64,000 bases of DNA from DATBGS01 sp036557885 (GTDB lineage: Bacteria > Chloroflexota > Ktedonobacteria > Ktedonobacterales > DATBGS01), in NCBI GenBank assembly GCA_036557885.1, contig DATBGS010000165.1, forward strand, positions 124,001 to 188,000, written 5' to 3'. The notes under the pieces were generated by a model. It ran no database searches. It had not been told where the DNA came from and saw only the letters and a list, made by a program, of their open reading frames with translations. A program made the position numbers and the translations under genes. The stretch's first letter is position 1. Every line of letters begins with the position of its first letter. Of this stretch, positions 53,255-61,721 are shown piece by piece.

Positions 53255-54340
53255 CTATTGCCAGCGGAACGCTCGCCAGGTAACGAGCAGGGAGGCGATA
53301 ATCCACGCCGCCAGCACCAACACGCTGGTCTGAATGATAGCCCAGCCCGCGCCATTATTGACGATCTGCCGCAGAGCATCGTTCAGATAGTACAGCGGCA
53401 GCGCGTGAATGATCGTGCCCATAACGCCGCTAATGCCGTTGACCGGGAAGTACGAGCCACCCAGGAACATCATCGGGAAGCTGACCAGCAAGATTGCCGC
53501 GTTCGCTGCCTGCGACTTCTTAAAGAAACTGGAAACCGCAAAGCCAATCGCCAGCATCGTCACGGCGCCCAGCACAATCACCAGCGCCAGCAAGCCCAGG
53601 TTGCCGTAAATCTGAATATTGAACAGCCAGACCGCCAGCGCAATCAGCACCACCTCTTGCGCTATCGAGAGCAGCAGCCGCGCCAGAAGTTGCCCCGTAA
53701 TCATCGCAATCGGCGCCAGCGGGGTTGCCGCCAGACGCCTGGTGATGCCTTGCTCGCGCCAGAAGACCAGTTGCACCGCGACGGTTAGGTTGGCCCACAT
53801 CAACAGCATCCCAATCATCCCCGGCGCCACATAATCAATATTGCGCAGGTTTTTCGCGGCCACGCCTTGTTCATCCAGCGTCACTGGTCCCGGCTGATTG
53901 GCAGCAGCGCGGTTGATGCCATCCACAATTGCGCTGATTGCCAGCTTCGTCTGGGCGGCTGTCACCGGGTTGCTCTGGTTGTACAATACCATCAGATGCG
54001 CGCCCGCGCCGCCGCCCGCCAGTTGTGCGCCAAAGCCCGCCGGAATGATCAGCACCGCGTCGCGTTTGCCATTCTTCAGCGCCTGCTGCTCGTCGCCTTG
54101 ATTGCCTGCTGCTATCGCCAGGGAGTCGTTGTGCTGAAGCTGGCTCGTCAGTTGGGCCGAGGTTGCCGAGTGGTCCTGATCCACGACCCCCAGTTGGATT
54201 TTCGCCGCGCCCCCATCCCCAAAGAGATACCCAAAGACCAGCACCGAAATCACCGCCAGCCCCAGGCTAGAAATAATCACCGCGCGCTGTCGCAGCACCA
54301 TTACAAAATTCGCGCGCACCAATGAGAAAAACGTCGCCAT
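53255..54340 (-). CDS. ABC-2 type transporter permease
   Basis: 361 residues from ATG 54340 (AAGGAG 7 nt upstream); a longer reading frame runs back into the ATPase gene and is not used. First span ISSLGLAVISVLVFGYLFGD, a ~150-residue extracytoplasmic part, then five spans: IGMLLMWANLTVAVQLVFWR, QGITRRLAATPLAPIAMITG (conserved ABC-2 loop), ALVIVLGAVTMLAIGFAVSS, ILLVSFPMMFLGGSYFPVNG and a last helix. YhhJ/DrrB-like exporter permease. Paired with the ATPase 11 bp upstream. Confidence 0.9.
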   Translation of the reverse strand: MATFFSLVRANFVMVLRQRAVIISSLGLAVISVLVFGYLFGDGGAAKIQLGVVDQDHSATSAQLTSQLQHNDSLAIAAGNQGDEQQALKNGKRDAVLIIPAGFGAQLAGGGAGAHLMVLYNQSNPVTAAQTKLAISAIVDGINRAAANQPGPVTLDEQGVAAKNLRNIDYVAPGMIGMLLMWANLTVAVQLVFWREQGITRRLAATPLAPIAMITGQLLARLLLSIAQEVVLIALAVWLFNIQIYGNLGLLALVIVLGAVTMLAIGFAVSSFFKKSQAANAAILLVSFPMMFLGGSYFPVNGISGVMGTIIHALPLYYLNDALRQIVNNGAGWAIIQTSVLVLAAWIIASLLVTWRAFRWQ

Positions 54341-54351
54341 TGCCATGCTCC

Positions 54352-55329
54352 TTATGCCTGCTCTGGGCGAAGCTCGCGCCCGGTCAAATCCAGAAACACA
54401 TCCTCCAGCGTGGGCGTGCGCACCTGGAGATCGGTCAACGCGCTTCCGCGCTCGGTGGCATAGCGCAGCAGCGCCAGGAGCGTCGGCTCCATCTGGCGCG
54501 TTTGCAGGACAAAACGCCCATTGGCCTCGCGCACTTTCGTCACGCCAGGCAACTCGCTTACCTCGCTCGCCTGTGCCCCACCATCCAGCTTGCAATCAAT
54601 CGTGGACTGCGCTCCCAGCCGCCCGATCAACCCGGCAGCCGTATCCAGCGCGATGATCTGCCCCTGGTCCAGAATGGCAATGCGATCACAGAGCACCTGC
54701 GCCTCGTCCATATAATGCGTGGTCAAAATCACCGTCTTGCCCCGCTCGCGCAGGCTCAACACCGTATCCCACAGCATCCGGCGGCTCTGTGGGTCCAGTC
54801 CGGCAGTAGGCTCATCCAAAAAGATGATCTGCGGGTCATTCACCAGCGCCAACGCCAGCGCCAGACGCTGCCGCTGCCCGCCAGAGAGGTCTTGCGGGAA
54901 GGCCCGCGCTTTCTCGCTCAGATTAACCAGCGCCAGCAGGTCTTTGGCCTTCAGCGCTTTGGGATAGACCGCGCCAAAAAACTGAATGGTTTCTTGCACG
55001 TTCAGTTCGGGGAACAACGAAGTGGCCTGCAACTGCACGCCAATTATGCGCTGCACCGCGCGCTTCTCTTTGCGAATATCCAGCCCGCCGACCAGAGCAG
55101 TTCCACCATCTGGAGTACGAATGCCCTCGATCATTTCAAGCGTGGTCGTTTTGCCCGCGCCGTTTGGCCCAAGCAGCCCAAAGATTTCCCCGCGCCGCAC
55201 CTGAAACGAAACGCCGTTCACGGCTGTTCTGCTGCCGTAGCGCTTCACCAGGCTTTGCACGTCCAGCATGATTTCGCTGGCGGCTGGAGTCGCCGCCCCA
55301 GATAGAGAGTGAAGTTCTACCTGTGTCAT
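54352..55329 (-). CDS. ABC-2 type transporter ATP-binding protein
   Basis: 325 residues from ATG 55329 (GAGGCAAGCAT upstream). Walker A GPNGAGKTT, signature DLSGGQRQRLALALAL, Walker B QIIFLDEPTAGLDPQSRR, H-loop ILTTHYMDEA; the C-terminal ~80 residues (EVSELPGVTKVREANGRFV and so on) are the DrrA-type accessory domain. Drug/lipid exporters of the DrrAB type share this form. Divergent from a NarL-type two-component pair with an intervening operator-like palindrome, which suggests that pair controls it. Confidence 0.93.
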   Translation of the reverse strand: MTQVELHSLSGAATPAASEIMLDVQSLVKRYGSRTAVNGVSFQVRRGEIFGLLGPNGAGKTTTLEMIEGIRTPDGGTALVGGLDIRKEKRAVQRIIGVQLQATSLFPELNVQETIQFFGAVYPKALKAKDLLALVNLSEKARAFPQDLSGGQRQRLALALALVNDPQIIFLDEPTAGLDPQSRRMLWDTVLSLRERGKTVILTTHYMDEAQVLCDRIAILDQGQIIALDTAAGLIGRLGAQSTIDCKLDGGAQASEVSELPGVTKVREANGRFVLQTRQMEPTLLALLRYATERGSALTDLQVRTPTLEDVFLDLTGRELRPEQA

Positions 55330-55459
55330 ATGCTTGCCTCTTTCTGCGCAGCCTATCGCTGCATCCAAGAGCAAGTATAGGGGCGACTCAGCGGTTCTGG
55401 CTGTGCGGCAAGTCATCCATTGCGGTCACATCTTTTCTGCTGCTCTTGCTATGACTCCC

Positions 55460-55473
55460 ATGACGAAAGTCAT
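55460..55473. promoter_or_regulatory. candidate response-regulator binding palindrome
   Basis: ATGAC-gaaa-GTCAT, nested with CTATGACT (55449-55456) / AGTCATAG (55468-55475). Lies in the divergent gap between exporter and kinase genes, about 44 bp before TATAAT at 55510-55515, a usual activator position. Probably read by the NarL-type regulator at 56894. Confidence 0.5.
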
Positions 55474-55509
55474 AGGGAGCGTAAGTCACACGCTCAGCCT
55501 CTGCCGGAA

Positions 55510-55515
55510 TATAAT
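55510..55515 (+). promoter_or_regulatory. -10 element of the kinase/regulator operon
   Basis: Perfect TATAAT with no recognisable -35, as expected if an activator bound at 55460-55473 is needed. The predicted start, near 55522, is 44 nt before the GTG start. Confidence 0.4.
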
Positions 55516-55565
55516 GATAGGAGCCGAAAAGCAGCGCGTACCCACCAGAACAAGGAGCATGGTCT

Positions 55566-56897
55566 GTGACGATCCAGCTACCAACCGAAATTGCTCGCCA
55601 GATCGAGCGTTCATCCAGGCTGACGAGTGCTGCCGGGTATGTCTCGCTGGTGGTCGGCTATTTGATGAGCGTGCTGCAAGCTCATCCCTTGACCATCAGC
55701 AATTTTGTCGCATTCAGCCTGGTGAACGTGCTCTATTGCGCCGCGCTCTGGCTGCTGATGCGCGGCTTTCAAACCAGGCACCGTTTTGGGCTGGCGACGT
55801 ATGGGCTGCTCTTTTCCGGGCTGGCGTTGGCAGGCGGCTTCCTTGCCACCAGCGGCATTGAATGGGACTGGCTCATCTACATCGTCACCGTTGCGCTCTT
55901 CTTTGGCCTGTTCCAGATCAGGCCCGCTCTCTTCTGTTCAATCGCACTCTATGGTGTCATGACACTCAACCTGGCTGTGCTTAACCGCTGGCAGTGGTCC
56001 AGCCAATTCCTCGCTAACCTGGGCACATTGCTGGCGGCCTACGCCTTTGTGGGCGCGTTCTCGCTGGTTTCGTCCCTGCACCAGCAGCAAAAAGAGCGTG
56101 CTGAGCATCTGCTGCAAACAGTCGAGCAATCCAAACGCGACCTGGAAGCGGCGCACGCGCAACTGCAACGCTCTGCCGAGCAGGTGGAAGAGTTGTCTGT
56201 TGCCCGCGAGCGCACGCGGCTGGCGCGGGAGATGCACGATACCCTCGGCCATTACCTCACCATTCTCAATGTCCAGCTTGAAACTATCTGCAAGCTGTAC
56301 GCAAGGGAACCAGCGCGCGCTGCTGTTGAGATTGTCGAAGCGCGCCGGGTAGCCGCGCAATCTATGCAGGAACTACGCAACGCGGTGGCCGCGCTCCGCT
56401 CCACAAGCCGCAGCGCGCAAAGTCTGCCGCAGATGCTCGCGCAACTCGGCCAGGAGTTTCAATCAGCCGCCGGGGAAACCGAACTGACGCTTGATCTAGA
56501 AACGGAACTGCCGACGCTTTCCCCCGATGTGCAGGTGGCGCTCTTTCGAGCCGCCCAGGAGTCCCTGACCAATGTGCGCAAGCACGCGCAAGCCAGCAAA
56601 GTGCTGGTGCGGCTGCGCTACGAGGAGCACTGGCTGGAGTTAGTCGTGCTGGATAACGGAACGGGCAACATACCCACTGAAGCGGAGAAGCAGAGCGGCG
56701 GCGAATCCTTTGGCTTGATTGGCTTGCGCGAGCGTGTAGAATTACTGGGCGGGCAGATGAGCGCCGGGCCAGCCACCCCAGCGGGCTTTCGAGTGACGGT
56801 GCGGATTCCTGGGCCAGCCTTGCCCCAACAGCGAGCGCTCGAAGATGTGTCTGGAGCAACGCCTGTTCTAGCAGGAGAGAGAGGCAGTGAGGGATGA
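55566..56897 (+). CDS. NarL-type sensor histidine kinase (HisKA_3)
   Basis: 443 residues from GTG 55566 (AAGGAG upstream). Five or six membrane spans (for example AGYVSLVVGYLMSVLQ, FGLATYGLLFSGLALAGGFL), coiled coil EQSKRDLEAAHAQLQRSAEQVEELSV (in part), then the dimerisation box with the phospho-His in ARLAREMHDTLGHYLT-type sequence TRLAREMHDTLGHYLTILN, and a HATPase with VQVALFRAAQESLTNVRKHA, VLDNGTG and SFGLIGLRERVELLGG. Complete. DesK/LiaS class, often membrane-stress sensors. Partner is the ATGA-overlapping regulator. Confidence 0.92.
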   Translation: MTIQLPTEIARQIERSSRLTSAAGYVSLVVGYLMSVLQAHPLTISNFVAFSLVNVLYCAALWLLMRGFQTRHRFGLATYGLLFSGLALAGGFLATSGIEWDWLIYIVTVALFFGLFQIRPALFCSIALYGVMTLNLAVLNRWQWSSQFLANLGTLLAAYAFVGAFSLVSSLHQQQKERAEHLLQTVEQSKRDLEAAHAQLQRSAEQVEELSVARERTRLAREMHDTLGHYLTILNVQLETICKLYAREPARAAVEIVEARRVAAQSMQELRNAVAALRSTSRSAQSLPQMLAQLGQEFQSAAGETELTLDLETELPTLSPDVQVALFRAAQESLTNVRKHAQASKVLVRLRYEEHWLELVVLDNGTGNIPTEAEKQSGGESFGLIGLRERVELLGGQMSAGPATPAGFRVTVRIPGPALPQQRALEDVSGATPVLAGERGSEG

Positions 56898-57592
56898 CAG
56901 GACAACGTATTCGCGTCTTGATTGTAGACGATCAGGCGCTCTTGCGCGAGGGCTTTCGCAAACTGCTCGAACTGGAGCAAGACATAGAAGTTGCTGGCAT
57001 GGCGGGCGATGGCGAAGCCGCGCTCTCCATTGCCGGGCGGCTGCACGCTCAACAAACACCGCCCGACGTGATCTTGATGGATATTCGCATGCCACGCATG
57101 GACGGGCTGGCGGCGATTAATGCGTTCAAGTCGCGCTGGCCGGATTGCCATATTGTCATCCTCACCACATTTGATGATACCGATCTGATCTATGCCGGGC
57201 TGCGCGCCGGGGCGCTGGGCTATCTGCTCAAAGACAGCACCGCCGAGCAACTTGCCAACGCGGTGCGCGCCGCCGCGCGCGGCGAGGTCTTGCTTCAGCC
57301 AGAAATTGCTGGCAAGGTCTTTGCCGCGCTCACACCCGCGCCAGCCCCAAAGCCCACCCCCAAGGCTCCCCTACCGCCAACGGCTGATAGGCTCTATGTG
57401 GAAGACCTGACCGAGCGCGAGCGCGAAATCCTGACGCTCGTGGCAAAAGGCGCCAGCAACCGGCAGATTGGCGAGGCGCTCTTTATCACCGAAGGCACAG
57501 TAAAGAACCACATGTCCAACATCCTCTCCAAGCTGGGGCTGCGCGACAGAACACAAGCAGCCCTTTATGCCAAAGAGCATCTCTTGAGCTAG
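56894..57592 (+). CDS. NarL/FixJ-family response regulator
   Basis: 232 residues. REC domain with DD in VLIVDDQALLREGF, phospho-Asp in DVILMDIRMPRMDG, Thr in VILTTFDD and Lys in YLLKDSTAEQ; Pro/Ala linker; LuxR-type HTH with LTEREREILTLVAKGASNRQIGEAL and TVKNHMSNILSKLGLRDRTQ. ATGA overlap with the kinase gene. Likely binds the palindrome at 55460 and controls the divergent ABC-2 exporter and its own operon (inference). Confidence 0.95.
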   Translation: MTGQRIRVLIVDDQALLREGFRKLLELEQDIEVAGMAGDGEAALSIAGRLHAQQTPPDVILMDIRMPRMDGLAAINAFKSRWPDCHIVILTTFDDTDLIYAGLRAGALGYLLKDSTAEQLANAVRAAARGEVLLQPEIAGKVFAALTPAPAPKPTPKAPLPPTADRLYVEDLTEREREILTLVAKGASNRQIGEALFITEGTVKNHMSNILSKLGLRDRTQAALYAKEHLLS

Positions 57593-57670
57593 CTCTTGTT
57601 TTTCCATCGGAAAAGGATTACGCTGTAGAGAGTGGGTGATCAGGGTATCAGGCTTGCATAGGAGGAACTC

Positions 57671-57970
57671 ATGCGCTATCTCTGTATCCTCATCGCGGTT
57701 GGGTTCGTCGCACTTGGCGCGTTTGTTGGCAGCCTTGTGCCGCTTGGCTCTGGCTCGGCGGCGTTGATTGGCGGCGCCATTGGCATTGCGGCTGGCTGTT
57801 TCTATGGAGATGCCGCCCGCAAGCACAACTGGCACCCCTTGCTGCGATCATCAGCCAACGACCTACAAAGCAGCGACATCAACCAGAAAGCCCTGAAAAG
57901 CGGAATGCTCAGCGCCCAGCAAGCGCATATCAATGAGCAGGTGAAGCATCAAGACATATGGAAGCGTTAA
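57671..57970 (+). CDS. small membrane protein, unknown (99 aa)
   Basis: Two adjacent hydrophobic helices with Gly motifs (CILIAVGFVALGAFVGSLVP, AALIGGAIGIAAGCFYGDAA) and a ~50-residue polar tail (SGMLSAQQAHINEQVKHQDI). AGGAGG upstream of ATG. Gly-zipper-like helices may oligomerise. Nine bp before the next gene; both follow the two-component operon by 78 bp. Confidence 0.65.
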   Translation: MRYLCILIAVGFVALGAFVGSLVPLGSGSAALIGGAIGIAAGCFYGDAARKHNWHPLLRSSANDLQSSDINQKALKSGMLSAQQAHINEQVKHQDIWKR

Positions 57971-57979
57971 ACCCGAATA

Positions 57980-58285
57980 ATGAGCACATCCTCTGAGACA
58001 GAACTTGCCCAACGCGCCGAAGAACCGCTCTGGCAAAAGACACGCAAGCGCATCAAAATGGGCGCCCTCGCCATTCTTGGCGTAAGTACGCTGTGCTTGA
58101 TGAGCGGTATCGGCTTGCTAACCATCAGTGCTGTGCTGCCTGGCATCATCTTGCTGATCCTTTTCGTCGTCCTCCTGTTGGGCGGAATGTATCTCAACAC
58201 CGTAGGCCGCCTCATGCGCTACACAGATGGCACACAAGAATGGGAGTGGGAGAAGAAGGAAAGGCTCAAGCAGGAAAGCGAGTGA
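57980..58285 (+). CDS. small two-span membrane protein, unknown (101 aa)
   Basis: Hydrophilic head of ~27 residues, then MGALAILGVSTLCLMSGIGLL and AVLPGIILLILFVVLLLGGM, and a charged tail (TQEWEWEKKERLKQESE). Starts 9 bp after the preceding small membrane gene and ends one base before the next, so the three form an operon. No family recognised. Confidence 0.65.
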   Translation: MSTSSETELAQRAEEPLWQKTRKRIKMGALAILGVSTLCLMSGIGLLTISAVLPGIILLILFVVLLLGGMYLNTVGRLMRYTDGTQEWEWEKKERLKQESE

Positions 58286-58286
58286 T

Positions 58287-59204
58287 ATGGAAGGGAACGA
58301 AGCGAAAACATTCGTCTTTGATGGCCGACTTTTCGTCTTTAGTTGCCGACTTGAGGAGTGGGCGCTGTTCTTTCACACCTACCCCCGCGTTGATCGCATG
58401 ACTCCCTGGCGCTGTCCTGATTGGCTTGCAGTACACAGCAAGACTGATGAGATTCGCCGCTTTGTTGAAGTGGCACGCTTTGACGTTGAAGATGATTTGA
58501 CTGGATACCAACCTGCTCCCTTTCAGGCAGACCTGGAAGAACGTTGGGGGAATCCAGTTTCACAGCTTCCACCGCCGCCCAAATCTTTGTATGAGCGTTC
58601 TGAAGAATATTGGAAGCAGCACGAAGCGGGGACGCTTCCGGTGCTCAGGTACATAGAGCGAATGGTTCAAGAGGCGCTGATGCCCGTCTATGGTGTGGCG
58701 GGGAACGTGTTGGGCGTGCAAGTGGTCAGCACACGTTCAGGAGGGCATGGCACGGGCCACTCTTCTGTAGGATTCACCTTCAGAAGCCTTCTCCCAGTAA
58801 AATCCGATTGCACGCTCGAACTCGACACTCGTGATCTTCCCGCGTATCGGCGCGACAATTGGCATGCTAGCTTGTTGAACTTTAAGTGGTATCCCCAAGG
58901 GGCCGATGTTCCGCTGGCAGAACATATCAAGCGAGACTTTGAGATTTCCGGCGCCACGCTGCGCGGGGAAATTCTGTACTGGAAACAAGCCAATCGTTCG
59001 CAATTCATGCTGAGGGGTAAAGAAACGCTGCTTCGCGGCGATTCCCGCAACATTTCCCTGGAAGAACTGTTTCAACTGCTGGAAAGCCTGGTCATCATTA
59101 ACCAGGAAAATGGTCTGGTGGCTCAATATCAGCACGAACTTGATGAGGTAGGCAGGCGATTGTTTGGGGAGGGGTGGGGTGAGGTGGAGTTTCGATTTGA
59201 ATAG
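58287..59204 (+). CDS. hypothetical soluble protein (305 aa)
   Basis: Start at ATG 58287 (AGGAAAGCGAG upstream) rather than 58227, which would overlap the gene before. Soluble, mixed alpha/beta, rich in aromatic residues: TFVFDGRLFVFSCRLEEWALFF, VARFDVEDDLTGYQPAPFQAD, and LELDTRDLPAYRRDNWHASLL, ending with EEFHQL-type leucines then GEGWGEVEFRFE. No signal or metal motif. I recognise no family. Last gene before a strong terminator. Confidence 0.6.
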   Translation: MEGNEAKTFVFDGRLFVFSCRLEEWALFFHTYPRVDRMTPWRCPDWLAVHSKTDEIRRFVEVARFDVEDDLTGYQPAPFQADLEERWGNPVSQLPPPPKSLYERSEEYWKQHEAGTLPVLRYIERMVQEALMPVYGVAGNVLGVQVVSTRSGGHGTGHSSVGFTFRSLLPVKSDCTLELDTRDLPAYRRDNWHASLLNFKWYPQGADVPLAEHIKRDFEISGATLRGEILYWKQANRSQFMLRGKETLLRGDSRNISLEELFQLLESLVIINQENGLVAQYQHELDEVGRRLFGEGWGEVEFRFE

Positions 59205-59245
59205 CCATTGGTTGCAAGCCTGGAACTCCTGCATGTGTCAAAAAA

Positions 59246-59285
59246 GCCCGCGCCTGGTCAGCGTTCATGCTGACCAGGCGCGGGC
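59246..59285. terminator. strong bidirectional terminator
   Basis: GCCCGCGCCTGGTCAGC (59246-59262) pairs perfectly with GCTGACCAGGCGCGGGC (59269-59285), 6-nt loop. On the minus strand it is followed by TTTTTT (59245-59240), so it ends the clp transcript; it also serves the convergent plus-strand operon. Confidence 0.9.
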
Positions 59286-59308
59286 CTCTCGATCTTGACG
59301 CTTACAGC

Positions 59309-61588
59309 TTACGCTGCTTGCAGTGGCTCCGGGCTGAGCACCTTCGGCTCGCCTTGCCCCGTGACCTGCAAGACGCCATCGGTCACGCTTACCACTGCCG
59401 TCTGGCCGGGCTGAAGCGTGCCAGCCAGAATCGCATCCGCCAGCGCGTCATCCACATGCGTCTGGATAGCGCGGCGCAGCGGGCGTGCCCCAAACTCCTC
59501 GTCAAAGCCTTCCTTCATCAAGAAGTCGCGCAGGTCGTCGCCAAACTCCAGCGTAATCTGCTGCTCGGCCAGCCGCGCCTGCACCTTTGCCATCAGCAGG
59601 TCAATGATCTGGCGCAGTTCCGGCTTCTCCAGCGCGTGGAAGACCACAATCTGGTCAATGCGGTTCAGGAACTCCGGGCGGAAAGCCCGCTTCAGCCCAT
59701 CAAGCGCCTTGGCCTTGCGCTGCGCTTCCTCAGCATCTTGCTGTGTTGTTGCATCGCCCCAGCGCGTAGGCAGGAAGCCAATGCTCCCACCGCGCCTGAG
59801 TTCAGCGGTTGCCACGTTGCTCGTCATGATGACGGCGGTGTTCTTAAAGTCCACCGTGCGCCCCTGCCCATCGGTCAGGCGGCCATCGTCGAGAATCTGC
59901 AACAGCGCGTTAAAGACCTCTGGATGCGCCTTCTCAACCTCATCCAGCAGAATGACGCTGTACGGGCGACGGCGCACCTGCTCCGTCAACTGGCCGCCCT
60001 CGTCGTGGCCCACATATCCTGGCGGGCTACCAAAGAGACGCGACACCGTATGCGGCTCCATGTACTCCGACATATCCAGCCGAATCATGGCGTCTTCGCT
60101 GCCAAAGATCGTGGCTGCCAGCGCTCTGGCAAGCTCCGTCTTACCCACGCCCGTTGGCCCCATGAACAGGAACGACCCGATGGGCCGCTGCGGGTCTTTC
60201 AGGCCCGCCCGCGAGCGGCGGATGGCCCGCGCCACCGCGCTAATGGCCTCGTTCTGGCCGATGACGCGCTTCTGCAAGTCCTCTTCCAGATGCCGCAGAT
60301 TGGCACGCTCGCCCTCCACCATCTGGCTCACCGGCACGCCCGTCCAGCCCTCAACAACTTTGGCAATGTCCTCTGGACGCACCAGCATCGTTGCCACCTG
60401 ACCCGCCTTCTGGCGTGCCTCATCTAGCTTCTCCTGCGCCTTCAGTTCTTGCTGGCGCAGCTTAGACGCTCGCTCGTACTCTTCGGCCAGGGCTGCCGCT
60501 TCCTTCTCCGCCTGAATCTCGGCAATCTGCTTCTCCAGATCGCTGATCGTCTCTGGCGTGAGCAATCCGCGCTCAATCGCCTCCAGCCGCAGGGCCGACG
60601 CCGCCTCATCCATCACATCAATGGCTTTATCCGGCAGGAAACGGTCATTGATGTAGCGGTCAGACAGCTTGACCGCTGCCTCAATCGCCTCATCGGTGAT
60701 CTTCACCCCATGATGGCGCTCGTAGTTTTCGCGCACCGTCTGGAGCATCTGGATAGCCTCCTCAACGGACGGCTCACCCACCTTGACCGGCTGAAAACGG
60801 CGCTCCAGCGCGGCGTCCTTCTCGATGTGCTTGCGATACTCGTCGAGCGTGGTCGCGCCTATGCAGCGCACTTCGCCACGCGCCAGCGCTGGCTTCAGCA
60901 GATCAGCCGCGCCAACCGAGCCTTCGGCATTGCCCGCGCCCACGACGGTATGCAATTCATCAATAAACAAAATCACGTTCGGGGACTGGCGCACTTCCTC
61001 AAGGATTTGCTTGATGCGCTCCTCAAATTGCCCCCGGAACATCGCGCCTGCAACGGCACTGCCCATGCTCAGCGAGACAATCCGCGCGTTGCGCAGCGTG
61101 GCTGGCACGTTGCCCTCAACTACGCGGCGGGCAATGCCTTCGACAATGGCCGTCTTCCCAACGCCCGGCTCACCGATCAGCACCGGGTTGTTCTTCTGAC
61201 GACGGCCCAACACCGTCAGCACGCGGCGAATCTCGCGCTCGCGTCCGGCGGCTGGGTCAAGTTTGCCCTCGCGTGCCTCGGCGGTCATGTCGCGCCCAAA
61301 CTGATCAAGCGTTGGCGTTTTGCTATGCTTATCAGGAGCGCGTTGGGCAGTGGCAGTGCCCGCGCCGCTGGACCGAAAGCCAAAAGGCGTGTCGCTGCCG
61401 CTGTTGCCTCTCATATTGCCAAAGAGGTTGCCCAGGGGACCAAACCCGCCAGACATGCTGCCCAGGTCGCCGCCCAGCAATTCCTCAGCGCACTGCTGGC
61501 AGAAATAATGCTGCTCTCGGCGGCCATTGGTCATCGTATCCAGGCGCACACGCGCCTCATTCTTATCGCAACGCTCACATTTTTGCAT
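59309..61588 (-). CDS. ClpE-like Clp/Hsp100 ATPase with N-terminal zinc finger
   Basis: 759 residues. N-terminal C4 zinc finger CERC...CQQC (MQKCERCDKNEARVRL, HYFCQQCAEEL) instead of the Clp-N repeat domain, a Gly-rich linker, AAA-1 with GEPGVGKTAI and VILFIDELHTVVGAG, a short UVR-type coiled coil (EEYERASKLRQQELKAQEKL), AAA-2 with GPTGVGKTEL and SVILLDEVEKAHPEV, and a C-terminal domain with RPLRRAIQTHVDDALAD. The plan is that of ClpE. Unfolds proteins for ClpP or for refolding. No CIRCE-like operator seen upstream. ClpP-binding loop IGF appears as SIGFLPTRWG. Confidence 0.92.
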   Translation of the reverse strand: MQKCERCDKNEARVRLDTMTNGRREQHYFCQQCAEELLGGDLGSMSGGFGPLGNLFGNMRGNSGSDTPFGFRSSGAGTATAQRAPDKHSKTPTLDQFGRDMTAEAREGKLDPAAGREREIRRVLTVLGRRQKNNPVLIGEPGVGKTAIVEGIARRVVEGNVPATLRNARIVSLSMGSAVAGAMFRGQFEERIKQILEEVRQSPNVILFIDELHTVVGAGNAEGSVGAADLLKPALARGEVRCIGATTLDEYRKHIEKDAALERRFQPVKVGEPSVEEAIQMLQTVRENYERHHGVKITDEAIEAAVKLSDRYINDRFLPDKAIDVMDEAASALRLEAIERGLLTPETISDLEKQIAEIQAEKEAAALAEEYERASKLRQQELKAQEKLDEARQKAGQVATMLVRPEDIAKVVEGWTGVPVSQMVEGERANLRHLEEDLQKRVIGQNEAISAVARAIRRSRAGLKDPQRPIGSFLFMGPTGVGKTELARALAATIFGSEDAMIRLDMSEYMEPHTVSRLFGSPPGYVGHDEGGQLTEQVRRRPYSVILLDEVEKAHPEVFNALLQILDDGRLTDGQGRTVDFKNTAVIMTSNVATAELRRGGSIGFLPTRWGDATTQQDAEEAQRKAKALDGLKRAFRPEFLNRIDQIVVFHALEKPELRQIIDLLMAKVQARLAEQQITLEFGDDLRDFLMKEGFDEEFGARPLRRAIQTHVDDALADAILAGTLQPGQTAVVSVTDGVLQVTGQGEPKVLSPEPLQAA

Positions 61589-61610
61589 GTTATTTGGTAC
61601 CCTCTCTCAC

Positions 61611-61686
61611 CTGGCGTCTAAAGACGCGGCTAGAGGCTTCGCCACCCCCAAAGCCCAGGGGCACGGCAAGTCCGCCTACGCGGACT
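61611..61686. repeat. type B element, single end plus internal hairpins
   Basis: CTGGCGTCTAAAGACGCGGC-TAGAGGC with end hairpin GCGTCT-aa-AGACGC (61614-61627), a companion hairpin CCCCCAAAGCCCAGGGGCAC, and GTCCGC-ctac-GCGGAC (61670-61685). No matching right end. Sits between the clp start and the TnpA-like stop. Confidence 0.75.
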
Positions 61687-61721
61687 CCCTGCTCTGCCTC
61701 TTTCCCTTCCAGGCAATTGTG

